The position numbers and the translations under genes were made by a program. Under the pieces are notes generated by a model. The model had not been told where the DNA came from. It searched no databases and saw only the letters and a list, made by a program, of their open reading frames with translations. Of a DNA stretch of 53,848 bases, positions 34,101-43,075 are shown one piece after another. Origin of the DNA: Novosphingobium sp. (GTDB taxonomy: Bacteria; Pseudomonadota; Alphaproteobacteria; Sphingomonadales; Sphingomonadaceae); the NCBI GenBank assembly GCA_026400375.1, contig JAPLPG010000202.1, positions 1-53,848 of the forward strand, read 5' to 3'. How positions within the stretch are numbered: the first letter of the stretch is position 1; each line of letters starts with the position of its first letter.

Positions 34101-35192
34101 TCAAGCCTCCGCTTTTGCAAAGGCGTTGCTGGGCAACTTCGGCGCGATTTCCTGAGCCATGCGGCGCATGGATTCGTTCCACGGCGTGGGATTGTCGATG
34201 TAGTCGTAGCTGTACAGGAGCAGCGTGCCGAAGCCTCCGCCGAGCTTGTCCGTCCATGCCTCAAACTTTTCCTGCACCGTTTCGGGTGAGCCGACGATCC
34301 AGAAGTTGTCAGCCAGGAATTCGAGCGTCACGTCGGAAACCGAAAGGCTGGTGCCTTCGACCATGGCTTCGGCGATGCCGAAGGCGTGATAGGTCGGCAG
34401 CAGATATTCCTTCCACGCGCGGCCCATGCCGCCTTCAAGCGCAAGCTTGCGCGCTTCGGCATCGGTATCGGCGATGAACACATCGCGGACGACGCGGTGC
34501 TTGGTGCGATCACCGGGACGCCCTGCTTCGGCTGCTGCCTGAGCGAAGATATCGAAGTGATCGACCAACGCCGAGTTGCTCGAGAATACCGAGCAGGGCG
34601 AATAGCCATGTGTGCCTGCGTAGCGGATCGAAGGCGAATTGGGGCTGAGGCCGGTCATCGCCATGGGCATCGTGCCGCCCCACGGCTTCTGGTCACGAAC
34701 CGGATGCGCTGCATCGCCTGCCGGAATGCCGGCGTTCCAGAATTCGCCCTCGTAGTCGAACGCCTCGCCTTTCCAGATCATTTCCATGATCTTGACCGAT
34801 TCCGTCAGCATCCGGTGGTTCTTCGACAGATCCTTGAAGCCGCGCATGCGAGCGTCGCCGGGATAAGCGCCCGGCGCGACACCCATCTGGTAGCGACCCT
34901 TAAGGATATGGCTGAGCCAGGCCGACTGCGCGGCTAGGGTGGCAGGGTGATAGTACGGAAGCAGGTGAGCGAGTGGCCCGAGCTTGATCCGCTCGGTCTG
35001 GCGCGCTGCGGCAGCAATGACGAGTTCGGGGCTGGGGATGGCTTCCCAGTTGAGGGTAGCGTGCTCGCCAATCCAGTATTCGCTGAAACCGGCCTGATCA
35101 GCGGTAACGGCCTGCGCAACGGCCCAGTCGAACACCTCCGAAGGCGTACGCTCTGGCGGCAGGAACGGGGTCTGGAACATACCGACTTCCAT
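34101..35192 (-). CDS. LLM-class flavin-dependent monooxygenase (luciferase-like)
   Basis: A 363-residue TIM-barrel protein of the bacterial luciferase-like family. Characteristic parts are EVGMFQTPFLPPER, FSEYWIGEHATLNWE and RYQMGVAPGAYPGD. Such enzymes use reduced FMN or F420 for hydroxylation or Baeyer-Villiger oxidation. With a P450 and hydrolases nearby, ring-ketone oxidation to a lactone is plausible but unproven. No flavin reductase is encoded in the window. I use the ATG at 35192 after GGAGAGAG; an upstream ATG at 35207 lies inside the ribosome site. It heads the operon with P450, ferredoxin and globin. Confidence 0.88.
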   Translation of the reverse strand: MEVGMFQTPFLPPERTPSEVFDWAVAQAVTADQAGFSEYWIGEHATLNWEAIPSPELVIAAAARQTERIKLGPLAHLLPYYHPATLAAQSAWLSHILKGRYQMGVAPGAYPGDARMRGFKDLSKNHRMLTESVKIMEMIWKGEAFDYEGEFWNAGIPAGDAAHPVRDQKPWGGTMPMAMTGLSPNSPSIRYAGTHGYSPCSVFSSNSALVDHFDIFAQAAAEAGRPGDRTKHRVVRDVFIADTDAEARKLALEGGMGRAWKEYLLPTYHAFGIAEAMVEGTSLSVSDVTLEFLADNFWIVGSPETVQEKFEAWTDKLGGGFGTLLLYSYDYIDNPTPWNESMRRMAQEIAPKLPSNAFAKAEA

Positions 35193-35288
35193 GGCATCTC
35201 TCTCCATCGTGCAAGTTTTGCGGGACCACTACGGTTTATTACACGTGTGCGATTCGTATCTTGATCCCGGTCAAAAATCCAGCATTTT

Positions 35289-35305
35289 TCCGACGAGTCA
35301 TCGGA
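35289..35305. promoter_or_regulatory. Operator candidate TCCGA-N7-TCGGA (site 1)
   Basis: A 17-bp near-perfect palindrome, TCCGAcGAgTCaTCGGA with only one mismatched pair around a central base. It lies between the divergent flavin-monooxygenase operon and the second tetR gene (56 bp before its ATG). The same spaced motif recurs at 41743-41759 and 41839-41855. Confidence 0.55.
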
Positions 35306-35360
35306 TCTTATAGCACAGGCGTAATATAATTGACATTCTGCGGGGTGTGAGTAGTCCAAA

Positions 35361-36026
35361 ATGATGACTGCCAGCACCGTATCTGCCCGCAAGGCCCGAC
35401 CGCTTGCCACAGGCACGCGCGAACGGTTGATCCTCGAAGCCGAGTCGCTTTTTGGAGAGCGTGGGATCGACGGCGTCACCATGCGCATGATCTGCGAGGC
35501 GGCCGACCAGAAGTTTGCAGGGTCGGTCCAGTATCACTTCGGCGATCAGCTTGGTCTTCTCTATGCAGTCTTCGAGTACCGCGAGGAACAACTGCAGCCT
35601 CGCCGCGAAGCTCTGCTGGAAGAGGGGCGACGGACTGGTCAGCTGGACAATCTACGGTTCCTGCTGCGGATCATGTTCGAACCGAATTTCGCGATGTACG
35701 AAGAGCAGGGGATCATCTCGTACATGCGCTGCCACGCTGCCTATCTTGCCACGCACAGGCCGCGCGGTGTCGAACATCCGGTTGATCGGGGCAGCCCGGC
35801 CACCCGGGCCATGCGCGAGACGATGACGTTGCTGGAAAAACGCCTCGTGGCCCTTGGCCCGCAACTGGCAGCGTTTCGGCTGGAATGTGTCGGAGCGATG
35901 TTCCTGCAAGGGGTGACGCAATACGCTTCGGGACCGGAGCATTCCGGCATGACCCCGCGCCAGTTCTTCGACGATATGCTGGATATGATGACGCAGTCGA
36001 TTTCGGTCCTGCCCAGGGCGCGCTAG
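35361..36026 (+). CDS. TetR family transcriptional regulator (second)
   Basis: A 221-residue TetR protein. The DNA-binding domain spans TRERLILEAESLFGERGIDG then VTMRMICEAADQKFAGSVQY and HFGDQLGLLYAV. Its gene diverges from the flavin-monooxygenase/P450 operon and converges with the SDR gene; the two stop codons share the bases CTAG at 36023-36026. Sites of the form TCCGA-N7-TCG in its promoter and in the 41.7-41.9 kb promoter suggest it controls several units of the island. Confidence 0.9.
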   Translation: MMTASTVSARKARPLATGTRERLILEAESLFGERGIDGVTMRMICEAADQKFAGSVQYHFGDQLGLLYAVFEYREEQLQPRREALLEEGRRTGQLDNLRFLLRIMFEPNFAMYEEQGIISYMRCHAAYLATHRPRGVEHPVDRGSPATRAMRETMTLLEKRLVALGPQLAAFRLECVGAMFLQGVTQYASGPEHSGMTPRQFFDDMLDMMTQSISVLPRAR

Positions 36027-36985
36027 TCCCTGCTGAACAGCGGCGGGATGAGGGCGAGCTCGTCTCCAGTCGAGGTGATATCGAGATAGTCTCCCAATCG
36101 CCGGATTGCGTCGGCGTTTGCGCGAAGGTCTTCAGGCTCGTGGCAGGGCTCGAACCAGCCTTCCCCTACGGCAAAGCCTACGCGGGCAACCTTCCCCGAC
36201 GAGCTGCTGAAGATTTCTCCATTCAGATCGGTCGAACGATGCGCCAGCCACAAGACTGTCGCAGCGACGGCTGAGGGCGGACCCATTGGCACGCGACCTT
36301 CACGAATGTCATCGCGCCAATCCTCTCCTTCGGTGTCCTTCCCATTGAAGAAAGCATCCCGGTTCATGCGCGTTACAGCCATGGGCGCTACGGCATTGAC
36401 GGTAATGCCGGTCCCGATTGCTTCGCGTGCGAGGCACTTGGTGAAGCCTGCAACACCCAGCTTTGCCGCGCCATAGTGCGCCAGGGTTTCATTACCCCCG
36501 AAGCCCGCATTGGATGTGGTGTTGATGATCCGCCCATAGCCTTTTGCGGCCATGAACGGCCATACTGCCCGGGACATGTAGAATGTACCGTCGAGCGTCA
36601 CGGACTGCATGGCGCGCCACGCATCGTCCGTCAGTTCGGTCAGGCTGGCGAAGCTGATGATACCGGCGTTGTTGACCAGCACGGTAACTTTGCCGAAAGC
36701 CGCGATGGCAGCATCGATGACTGCTTGGGCACCGCCTGCCTGCGCAATCGAATCTGTATTGGCGATCGCGCGCCCGCCGGCTGATGTAATCTCGTCCACG
36801 ACCGCTTGCGCGTACAGGCCCGACCTGCCGTCCCCGTCCGGCCCCGAGCCGACGTCGTTCACGACGACCGCAGCGCCACGGGCGGCGAAGGCCAGGGCGT
36901 ATTCACGCCCCAGCCCACGCCCCGCCCCTGTGATGACGACGACGTCGTCGTCATAGCGCATCGGTTCTGACGGGGTATTGGTCAT
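36023..36985 (-). CDS. SDR-family dehydrogenase, 17beta-HSD4/hydroxyacyl-CoA dehydrogenase-like
   Basis: A 320-residue short-chain dehydrogenase/reductase. NAD(P) binding GAGRGLGREYALAFAARGA, NNAG at VLVNNAGI and the catalytic YGAAK (Tyr, Lys) are present. VVNDVGSGPDGDGRSG following the glycine motif is typical of hydroxyacyl-CoA dehydrogenase domains of multifunctional enzyme type 2. Likely reaction: oxidation of a 3-hydroxyacyl-CoA. ATG at 36985 overlaps the thiolase stop by 4 bp. Last gene of the 41.7-36.0 kb operon. Confidence 0.88.
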   Translation of the reverse strand: MTNTPSEPMRYDDDVVVITGAGRGLGREYALAFAARGAAVVVNDVGSGPDGDGRSGLYAQAVVDEITSAGGRAIANTDSIAQAGGAQAVIDAAIAAFGKVTVLVNNAGIISFASLTELTDDAWRAMQSVTLDGTFYMSRAVWPFMAAKGYGRIINTTSNAGFGGNETLAHYGAAKLGVAGFTKCLAREAIGTGITVNAVAPMAVTRMNRDAFFNGKDTEGEDWRDDIREGRVPMGPPSAVAATVLWLAHRSTDLNGEIFSSSSGKVARVGFAVGEGWFEPCHEPEDLRANADAIRRLGDYLDITSTGDELALIPPLFSRD

Positions 36986-38187
36986 GCCGGGATCTCGAAC
37001 AAGCCAGCTGAGCCCATGCCGCCGGCGACGCACATCGACACGACCGCATAACGAACGCCACGACGCCGTGCTTCGATCAGCGCATGACCAGCGAGACGGC
37101 TGCCGGTCATGCCGAAGGGATGGCCAATGGCGATACCACCGCCGTTGACGTTCAGTTTGGCCGGATCGATCCCTAGCTTGTCACGGCAATAGAGTGCCTG
37201 GCTGGCGAACGCTTCGTTGATTTCCCACAGTCCGATATCGTCGACAGTCAGGCCGGCACGTTCGAGCAGTTTGGGGATGGCAAAGACCGGCCCGATGCCC
37301 ATTTCCTCGGGCTTGCAGCCGACCGACTGGAAACCGCGGAACAGGCCAAGGATTGGCAGTCCTTCACGTTCGGCCGTTTCGCGATCCATGAGCACTTGTG
37401 CCGATGCGCCGTCGGACAGCTGGCTGGCGTTTCCGGCAGTGACGAAGCGCCCTTCCTTGATGATCTGCCCATCTTTCCAGACGGGCTTAAGCTTGGCGAG
37501 GCCTTCCAGGGTCGTGTCGGCACGGATGCCTTCGTCACTGGCGAGCGTGACTGTCTCGGTGCCGCTGATCGATCCATCGCGTTCCACGATGTTCTTTTCG
37601 ACCGTGATAGGAGTAATTTCAGCCGCAAAGCGGCCATCGCGTGTCGCGGCGGCTGCACGAAGGTTGCTCTCGAGCGCGAAAGCGTCCTGGTCTTCACGGC
37701 TGACGCCATAGCGCTCTGCAACAATCTCGGCCGTTTCGATCATGGCCATGTAGGCGTGGGGATCGCCTGCAAGAACTTCTGCGGGCTGCGAACGATAGGT
37801 GGGGGCGTGCGCATTGCGCGTGTGGGTGATCGATTCCGCACCGCCAGACAGACCGACGTCGATGTCGCCTGCGATTATCGCCCGCGCGATGTAAGCAAGC
37901 GTCGTCAGGCCCGAGCCGCACTTGCGGTCGAGCGTTGTCCCCGGAATGCATTCCGGCAGGCCAGCGGCGATAACTGAAGTTCGCGCCAGGTTCGAACCTT
38001 GCGTGCCCCACTGCGTGCCGACGCCAATGGCGACATCTTCGATCCGCGCAGGATCGATCCCCGCGCGCTCGATCGCCACGTTCATGACATGCGCGGTCAT
38101 CCGCGGTGCGTCCGTGTTATTGAAGGCGCCCTTGAAGGCCCGCGCAACTCCGGTGCGGGCGGTGGAAACGATCGCTGCTTCACGCAT
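36982..38187 (-). CDS. Thiolase (acetyl-CoA C-acyltransferase type)
   Basis: A 401-residue thiolase with a full catalytic set: nucleophile Cys90 in DRKCGSG, NEAFA, the His in GGGIAIGHPFGMTGSR and the second Cys in SMCVAGGMGSAGLFE. It should cleave a 3-oxoacyl-CoA with CoA to give acetyl-CoA or propionyl-CoA. The motif DRKCGSG differs from the usual NRxCSSG, but the key residue stays. The gene overlaps the hydrolase stop by 8 bp and the SDR start by 4 bp, so translation is coupled in this operon. Confidence 0.93.
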   Translation of the reverse strand: MREAAIVSTARTGVARAFKGAFNNTDAPRMTAHVMNVAIERAGIDPARIEDVAIGVGTQWGTQGSNLARTSVIAAGLPECIPGTTLDRKCGSGLTTLAYIARAIIAGDIDVGLSGGAESITHTRNAHAPTYRSQPAEVLAGDPHAYMAMIETAEIVAERYGVSREDQDAFALESNLRAAAATRDGRFAAEITPITVEKNIVERDGSISGTETVTLASDEGIRADTTLEGLAKLKPVWKDGQIIKEGRFVTAGNASQLSDGASAQVLMDRETAEREGLPILGLFRGFQSVGCKPEEMGIGPVFAIPKLLERAGLTVDDIGLWEINEAFASQALYCRDKLGIDPAKLNVNGGGIAIGHPFGMTGSRLAGHALIEARRRGVRYAVVSMCVAGGMGSAGLFEIPA

Positions 38188-39073
38188 GTTGGAATGTCCT
38201 GCAGTTTGCTTCGAGAAAGGCGAGCGTTTCAGCCGCGAAACGCTCGGTGAATTGGTGGTGGAGCCAATGGCCTCCGCCCGGGTAATGACTGATCGTCAGG
38301 TTGTTTATACGCCTCAGCCTGCTTTCCGCCGGCATCGGGATCCAGCCGTCATCGCCATAGGACAGGAGCACCGGGCAGGTTATTGCTTCGAGAATCTCGT
38401 CGAGGTCGGTCGCCCGCTGATCTTCCGGAGCGCGCAGGCGGACCCTCGGATCGAACTTCCAGCGCCAGCCCTTGCCTTTGTCAAATGCCACGGCATGGTT
38501 GGCCAGATGGGCGATCGTTTCAGGCGCCAGCCGAGGCTGTTCGCGTTGCATGCGCTGGCAGGCTTCGTCGATGGTCCGATAGTGCCGTGTCGAATTGAGG
38601 CCGAATGCCTGCCGCCTTTCAAGCCAATCCCGCATGCGCACCGGATAGGGAACTGGATTATTCGCTTCATCGCGCTGGATCGGCATCTCGATGCATTCGA
38701 TCCCGGCGCACGCCAGGACCCGATCAGGAAATGCTGCGGTGACACGCAAACCGATCGCGCCACCAAGCGAATGACCGACGATTGCGTAACGCTCCAAGCC
38801 AAAAGCATCGGCAACATCGGCAATGTCTGCGGCATAAGCGGGAAGGGCATATCCGTCCCTGCCAGCCCAGTCGCTATCGCCATGTCCTCTCAAGTCGGGT
38901 GCAATTATCCGGAACTTCCGGGCCAGTGCCGAAGCAATCCAGTCCCAGCTTCTGCAATGATCCCGCATGCCATGGATGAGCATGACCGCTGGGGCATCCT
39001 GACTGCCCCAGGTTGCCACATTTATGCGGCGGCCATCGACAAAGACCGGAGTCGAGGCTGGCTGCGTGCGCAT
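38180..39073 (-). CDS. Alpha/beta hydrolase
   Basis: A 297-residue alpha/beta-fold hydrolase. Oxyanion region LIHGMRD, acid-turn DLRGHGDS, nucleophile elbow GHSLGG with Ser102 and a late His in GGGHWLHH are visible. It may open a lactone or cleave an ester or C-C bond formed by the monooxygenases. The start codon shares one base with the acyl-CoA ligase stop and its end overlaps the thiolase start. It has a lid insert of about 80 residues between strands 6 and 7. Confidence 0.88.
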   Translation of the reverse strand: MRTQPASTPVFVDGRRINVATWGSQDAPAVMLIHGMRDHCRSWDWIASALARKFRIIAPDLRGHGDSDWAGRDGYALPAYAADIADVADAFGLERYAIVGHSLGGAIGLRVTAAFPDRVLACAGIECIEMPIQRDEANNPVPYPVRMRDWLERRQAFGLNSTRHYRTIDEACQRMQREQPRLAPETIAHLANHAVAFDKGKGWRWKFDPRVRLRAPEDQRATDLDEILEAITCPVLLSYGDDGWIPMPAESRLRRINNLTISHYPGGGHWLHHQFTERFAAETLAFLEANCRTFQHA

Positions 39074-40641
39074 CAGGCAGTTGGCGCGGTCAGCAGATCA
39101 CGCAGTCCGCGCCGGAGGATCTTGCCGGTAGGGCCTTTCGGCAGTTCTTCCAGGAAATGTACCGCGCAGGGCCGCTTGTAGCTCGCAATATGCTCGGCGC
39201 ATCTTTCAATAACGTCCGCCGACGTGACCTTGGCATTGTCGGCAAGCGCGACAAACGCCACCGGCACTTCGCCCAGCACGTCGTCTTCCTGCGCGACCAC
39301 CGCGACTTCGGTGACGCCATCGATACCGTAGATCACTTCCTCGATGTCTGCGGGATAAATGTTCTGGCCGCCGCGAATGATGACGTCCTTCTTGCGATCG
39401 ACGATGTAGGCAAAGCCGTCAGTCTCGATGATTCCCACATCACCTGTGTGCAGCCAGCCGTCTTTCAGAGCCTGCGCGGTGTCGTCCGGCGCGTTGTAGT
39501 ATCCCGCCATCACGTTCGGGCCCTTGATGACGAATTCGCCCGGGGTGCCCCGAGGAAGCAGAGCGCCTTGCTCGTCCATTGCCTCGAGTTCCATGCCATC
39601 CAGCACGCGGCCAATGGTCTTGCCGCGTTCGATCTCTCCAGCCGAATTGCAGTGAACTTCGCAAAGGGTGACGAGCGCCGCCGCCTCGGTCAGGCCATAG
39701 CCCGTGAGAATTTTTGCCTCGGGGTTGGTTGCTGCCAACACGCGCTGAAGCAGGGCCGAGGGAACCGGCGCTCCGCCGGTCATGATCCGTTTGAGAGTGT
39801 GCAGGGCGCCCGGTCGCAGTCCGGGGTGATCGACGATCTTCTGCAGCATCGTGGGCACGGCAGGCATGAAGGTGCAGCCATGTCGCTGGATCGCCTGAAC
39901 ACAGCGTTCTGGTTCGAACCTTGGGAGCAGGACGAGCATGGCGCCTGTCAGCAGCATGGCATTGATGCACTGATTGAGGCCGAACGTGTTGTAGAGTGGA
40001 AGGGCACACAGGATGACGTCTTCACCGGTCAAACCGAGCCATCCAGGCGTCGCGTCATAATTGGCAGAGAGGCTGAGCGCGGTCAGCATGACGCCTTTCG
40101 ACTTTCCGGTCGTTGCGCTGGTATTGAGCAGCAGGACAACGTCGGCGATGCCCACGTGTTCGAGCTCGGTCTGCGGAGTCGCCGAAAGCTTCGCTCGCTC
40201 GAGCGAAACGAAGCCATGCCGTTCTTGAGGGTTGCCGCACAGGATGGCGAGGCGAAGCGAGCCCGCATCCTCGCGGACAGACGGCGGTAGCCGGTCGCGA
40301 AGATCGTCGTGCAGGATGACCACGTCGAGCGCGCAGCTTGCAATCGCATGTGCGAGTTCGCCGGGCCGGTAGTAGATGTTCAGGGGCGATACCGTCGCTC
40401 CAAGCATGAACAACGCTTGCTGCACGACAATGAATTCCGGTTCGCTCGGCACCATGATCCCGACGCGGGAACCGGGCCCTATGCTCAGGTCGCGCAATGC
40501 GCCGGCTGCCAGGAAAACCCTGTCGGCCAGCTCGGAAAACGTGATCCGCGCATGACCATAGATAATGGCAGTGCGATTGCCGCTATCGCGTGCCCGCTCA
40601 AGCAGATGACGCGCGCGGTTAAAATTGGCTTGATCAGGCAT
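39073..40641 (-). CDS. Acyl-CoA synthetase (AMP-forming)
   Basis: A 522-residue member of the ANL superfamily. The P-loop is LLNTSATTGKSKGVML (a variant of TSGTTGxPKG), with YGLTEAA, the TGD of WLHTGD, the hinge DRKKDVIIRGGQNIYP and the C-terminal catalytic Lys in PTGKILRR. It activates a carboxylic acid with ATP and CoA. The natural acid is unknown. The ATG at 40641 overlaps the amidohydrolase stop by 8 bp; the frame extends to 40740 inside that gene. Confidence 0.92.
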   Translation of the reverse strand: MPDQANFNRARHLLERARDSGNRTAIIYGHARITFSELADRVFLAAGALRDLSIGPGSRVGIMVPSEPEFIVVQQALFMLGATVSPLNIYYRPGELAHAIASCALDVVILHDDLRDRLPPSVREDAGSLRLAILCGNPQERHGFVSLERAKLSATPQTELEHVGIADVVLLLNTSATTGKSKGVMLTALSLSANYDATPGWLGLTGEDVILCALPLYNTFGLNQCINAMLLTGAMLVLLPRFEPERCVQAIQRHGCTFMPAVPTMLQKIVDHPGLRPGALHTLKRIMTGGAPVPSALLQRVLAATNPEAKILTGYGLTEAAALVTLCEVHCNSAGEIERGKTIGRVLDGMELEAMDEQGALLPRGTPGEFVIKGPNVMAGYYNAPDDTAQALKDGWLHTGDVGIIETDGFAYIVDRKKDVIIRGGQNIYPADIEEVIYGIDGVTEVAVVAQEDDVLGEVPVAFVALADNAKVTSADVIERCAEHIASYKRPCAVHFLEELPKGPTGKILRRGLRDLLTAPTA

Positions 40642-41716
40642 GGCTAACTCTTTGGGGACTGGCCGCGTGCATCTCTGCCGCCGGGTTGGATATTCGATAA
40701 AAACGTGCGGCCGTCCCGGAGAACAAGGCTGCCCTTTCATCAGCGGATGCTGCAGTGGTTAGGCGCTTGAAGGTGTTCCACAGCGTTCGGTAGGGATACA
40801 TGGCCTTGTCGACGGGGAAGTTGCTCTCGAACATGCAGCGCTTCGCGCCAAAAAGTTCGATGCATGTTTCGACGTAGGGGCGCCATGCATCGGCCAGGGC
40901 CTGCGAAGCAGGAGGGCAATCTGCAAGATGCCATTTTGCGCCACAAACGATCATGCCGAAGCCACCGATCTTGACAGAGACGTTCGGACGCAGCGCCAGT
41001 TGCGCCATGTCCTGCCGCCACCGCGCGAAAAGTTCTTCTTCGCGACCTTCGTAGAGGCCAACGCCGAGAATGCAGCCTATGTGATCGAGCACGATGGGAA
41101 GATCGCTCAGCGCATCAGCCATCGCGCAGAGTTCGCCGAGCTGGCAGTTGTAGAGCATAGCGTCGTAGCTGAGCCCCATCCGCATCACGGTTCGCAAACC
41201 TTCGCGGTAGGCCGCGTCTGCGAGCAGGCCCTCGGGTGCGGGGCGAAGCACGACCCCGTTGGGGAAATTTGGATCTCGCGACACGCTATGGCGAATGCCG
41301 CGAAGCCTGCCATCCGCGGCGGCCTGATGGGCAAGCAGCACTTCTTCTACCGCCGAGCCGAGAGTGAGATCGGCAAATCCAACGATTGCCTCGGCTACCC
41401 TGGGTAAACCTCTGGCTCGGGCCTGATCGGCCATTGCGGAGACTTTTTCAGTTTCGCCCACGGGCGTGAGGTGCGCCGGACCGGTGGTACGGTAGCCATA
41501 GTGTGCCTGGACGAAGACAGTTGCCTGGACAGCGTGGCCGCAGGCCAGATCCTCGGCGATTTCATCGAGGAGATAAGGACGACCATCCTGCTCCCATAAG
41601 TGATGATGGGCATCGACGATGGGGAGGGTGGGATCCAGTACCGGCTCGTCGGCACGCGCAAGCCATTCGCGGTCGGGCAAGGGATAGCGAAACCGTCCCG
41701 TCACATCGAGTCCCAT
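40634..41716 (-). CDS. Amidohydrolase_2 family hydrolase (lactonase/decarboxylase-like)
   Basis: A 360-residue TIM-barrel metal hydrolase. VDAHHHLWE has the metal-binding HxH and FESNFPVDK the late Asp-containing motif. Members such as 2-pyrone-4,6-dicarboxylate lactonase and L-rhamnono-lactonase relatives open lactones. A lactone-opening role after Baeyer-Villiger oxidation would fit the island, by inference. First gene of the minus-strand operon, 241 bp from the divergent plus-strand operon. Confidence 0.85.
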   Translation of the reverse strand: MGLDVTGRFRYPLPDREWLARADEPVLDPTLPIVDAHHHLWEQDGRPYLLDEIAEDLACGHAVQATVFVQAHYGYRTTGPAHLTPVGETEKVSAMADQARARGLPRVAEAIVGFADLTLGSAVEEVLLAHQAAADGRLRGIRHSVSRDPNFPNGVVLRPAPEGLLADAAYREGLRTVMRMGLSYDAMLYNCQLGELCAMADALSDLPIVLDHIGCILGVGLYEGREEELFARWRQDMAQLALRPNVSVKIGGFGMIVCGAKWHLADCPPASQALADAWRPYVETCIELFGAKRCMFESNFPVDKAMYPYRTLWNTFKRLTTAASADERAALFSGTAARFYRISNPAAEMHAASPQRVSHA

Positions 41717-41742
41717 GAATCCGCTCCCTTCATCGCTTATGA

Positions 41743-41759
41743 TCCGATAATGTTTCGGC
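41743..41759. promoter_or_regulatory. Operator candidate TCCGA-N7-TCGGC (site 2)
   Basis: Same 17-bp spaced motif as 35289-35305. It sits 27 bp from the amidohydrolase ATG, close to the promoter of the minus-strand operon. Confidence 0.45.
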
Positions 41760-41838
41760 GAAAGAAAAATTGCAACCCTTCAAAAATCCATACTTTCCGC
41801 AGGGAATCGCAATTATGAGATTATGGTCTTGGAAAAAA

Positions 41839-41855
41839 TCCGATAAAACGTCGCT
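41839..41855. promoter_or_regulatory. Operator candidate TCCGA-N7-TCGCT (site 3)
   Basis: Third copy of the spaced motif; sites 2 and 3 also share TCCGATAA. It ends 8 bp before the -35-like TTGACA at 41863, a suitable position for repression or activation of the plus-strand operon. Confidence 0.45.
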
Positions 41856-41862
41856 TTTTCTT

Positions 41863-41892
41863 TTGACATGCGAAAAGCGGCAAGCTTACAAG
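41863..41892 (+). promoter_or_regulatory. Candidate promoter of the plus-strand catabolic operon
   Basis: TTGACA (41863-41868) is followed after 18 bases by TACAAG (41887-41892), giving a sigma70-like pair with a perfect -35 and a four-of-six -10. Transcription would begin near 41900, about 60 bp before the first gene. The whole 41717-41957 gap is markedly AT-rich compared with its surroundings. Confidence 0.45.
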
Positions 41893-41957
41893 AATGACAG
41901 AGGCCGGACGCTCCGCAGACAGCGGCGAGTCTGGCGAATGGCAGGGTGAGGAATCCG

Positions 41958-43073
41958 ATGGGCTTCAGTCAGGTTGCGGTGCTAGCCTCCGCGCAAACCG
42001 AGTTGCGTCCGGCATGGCGCGACGCACAGCATATCGATCTAATTTCGTCGGTCGTGACGAACGTCTTCAAGGGCACTGGCCTGTCAATCGATGACGTTGA
42101 TTTCGTCATCGATTCCGGCAGCGACGTACTCGACGGTCGCTCGATCTCGAACTGCGGCTTTCTTGGCGCTCTGGGTGCCCATCACAAGGAAGAAGCCCGC
42201 GTCGAGGAAGACGGTCTGTGGGGCGCGCTTTACGGGGTGAACAAGATCCGTTCGCGCTCATCGTCGATCGGGCTGATCGTTGCCTATTCGAAGCCGTCGG
42301 AATCCAACATCGACTTGTATTGGTCAGCCATGGTTGAGCCGTTCTACCAGCGCCCGGTGGGCTTCGGTCAGAAGGCAGCGCTTGGCATTCAGGCGCAGCG
42401 CTATCTCGCTGCCCATGGCATCAAGGACGATGCCCTGGCCGAGATCGTCGCTCGCCGCTGGGCCGATGCAGCCGTCGGCGGCAAGGTTGCAATGGGTGAG
42501 GCTCCCGACGCCGCTGCAGTGCTTGCAGGTACCGAAGCTGCCTGGCCCCTGACGGATCTGATGATTTCCCGGCCGCTTGACGGTGCCGTGGCAGTCCTCA
42601 TCGGCAGCGAAGACGTAGCGCGTCGAACCGGCCGTCCGCCTGTGTTCATCACAGGCATGGGCACCAGCATGGAAACGCATGCGCTGGCCGAGCGGACCGC
42701 CAACAAGCTTGATTCAGTGGCCAACGCCACCAGAATGGCGCTCGGCAAGGCGGGCTGGTCGTCCGGTGCCGAGGCCGATGTGGTCGAACTGAGCGGCAGT
42801 TCGGTCGTCGGCGAACTCATGGCGCTGGAAGGCATGGGCATTGCCGCCGAAGGTCACGGTGCCGATGTGGCGACGAGCGACAAGGTCAATCGTTCGGGCG
42901 GCGCGCTTCCGGCCGATCCGATCATGGCGACCGGCCTGATCCGTCTGGCCGAAGCTGCCAAGAAGCTTTCCGCACCTGTCGCGGCAGGAGCCAGCGCTCC
43001 TTCCAAGGCCATTGTCCACGGCACCGGCGGTGTCGCGATGCAGACCAACTGCGTCTTCACTCTCGAGGTTTGA
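41958..43073 (+). CDS. Thiolase-like protein A (SCP2/retro-aldolase group, catalytic Cys not seen)
   Basis: A 371-residue thiolase-fold protein. It lacks a recognisable thiolase nucleophile motif (no CxSG) and has no GHPxGxTG His; instead it reads VNRSGGALPADPIMATGLIR near the end. Such proteins pair with a second thiolase-like subunit and a DUF35 protein, as in steroid side-chain retro-aldolases. Start ATG at 41958 follows GAGGAAT; the frame extends to 41946. First gene of the long plus-strand operon; only 2 bp separate it from protein B. Confidence 0.8.
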   Translation: MGFSQVAVLASAQTELRPAWRDAQHIDLISSVVTNVFKGTGLSIDDVDFVIDSGSDVLDGRSISNCGFLGALGAHHKEEARVEEDGLWGALYGVNKIRSRSSSIGLIVAYSKPSESNIDLYWSAMVEPFYQRPVGFGQKAALGIQAQRYLAAHGIKDDALAEIVARRWADAAVGGKVAMGEAPDAAAVLAGTEAAWPLTDLMISRPLDGAVAVLIGSEDVARRTGRPPVFITGMGTSMETHALAERTANKLDSVANATRMALGKAGWSSGAEADVVELSGSSVVGELMALEGMGIAAEGHGADVATSDKVNRSGGALPADPIMATGLIRLAEAAKKLSAPVAAGASAPSKAIVHGTGGVAMQTNCVFTLEV

Positions 43074-43075
43074 TC

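Noticed and set aside
37922..39181. Plus-strand frame of 419 codons
   Set aside because: Opposite the thiolase and hydrolase genes; composition is that of an antisense shadow.
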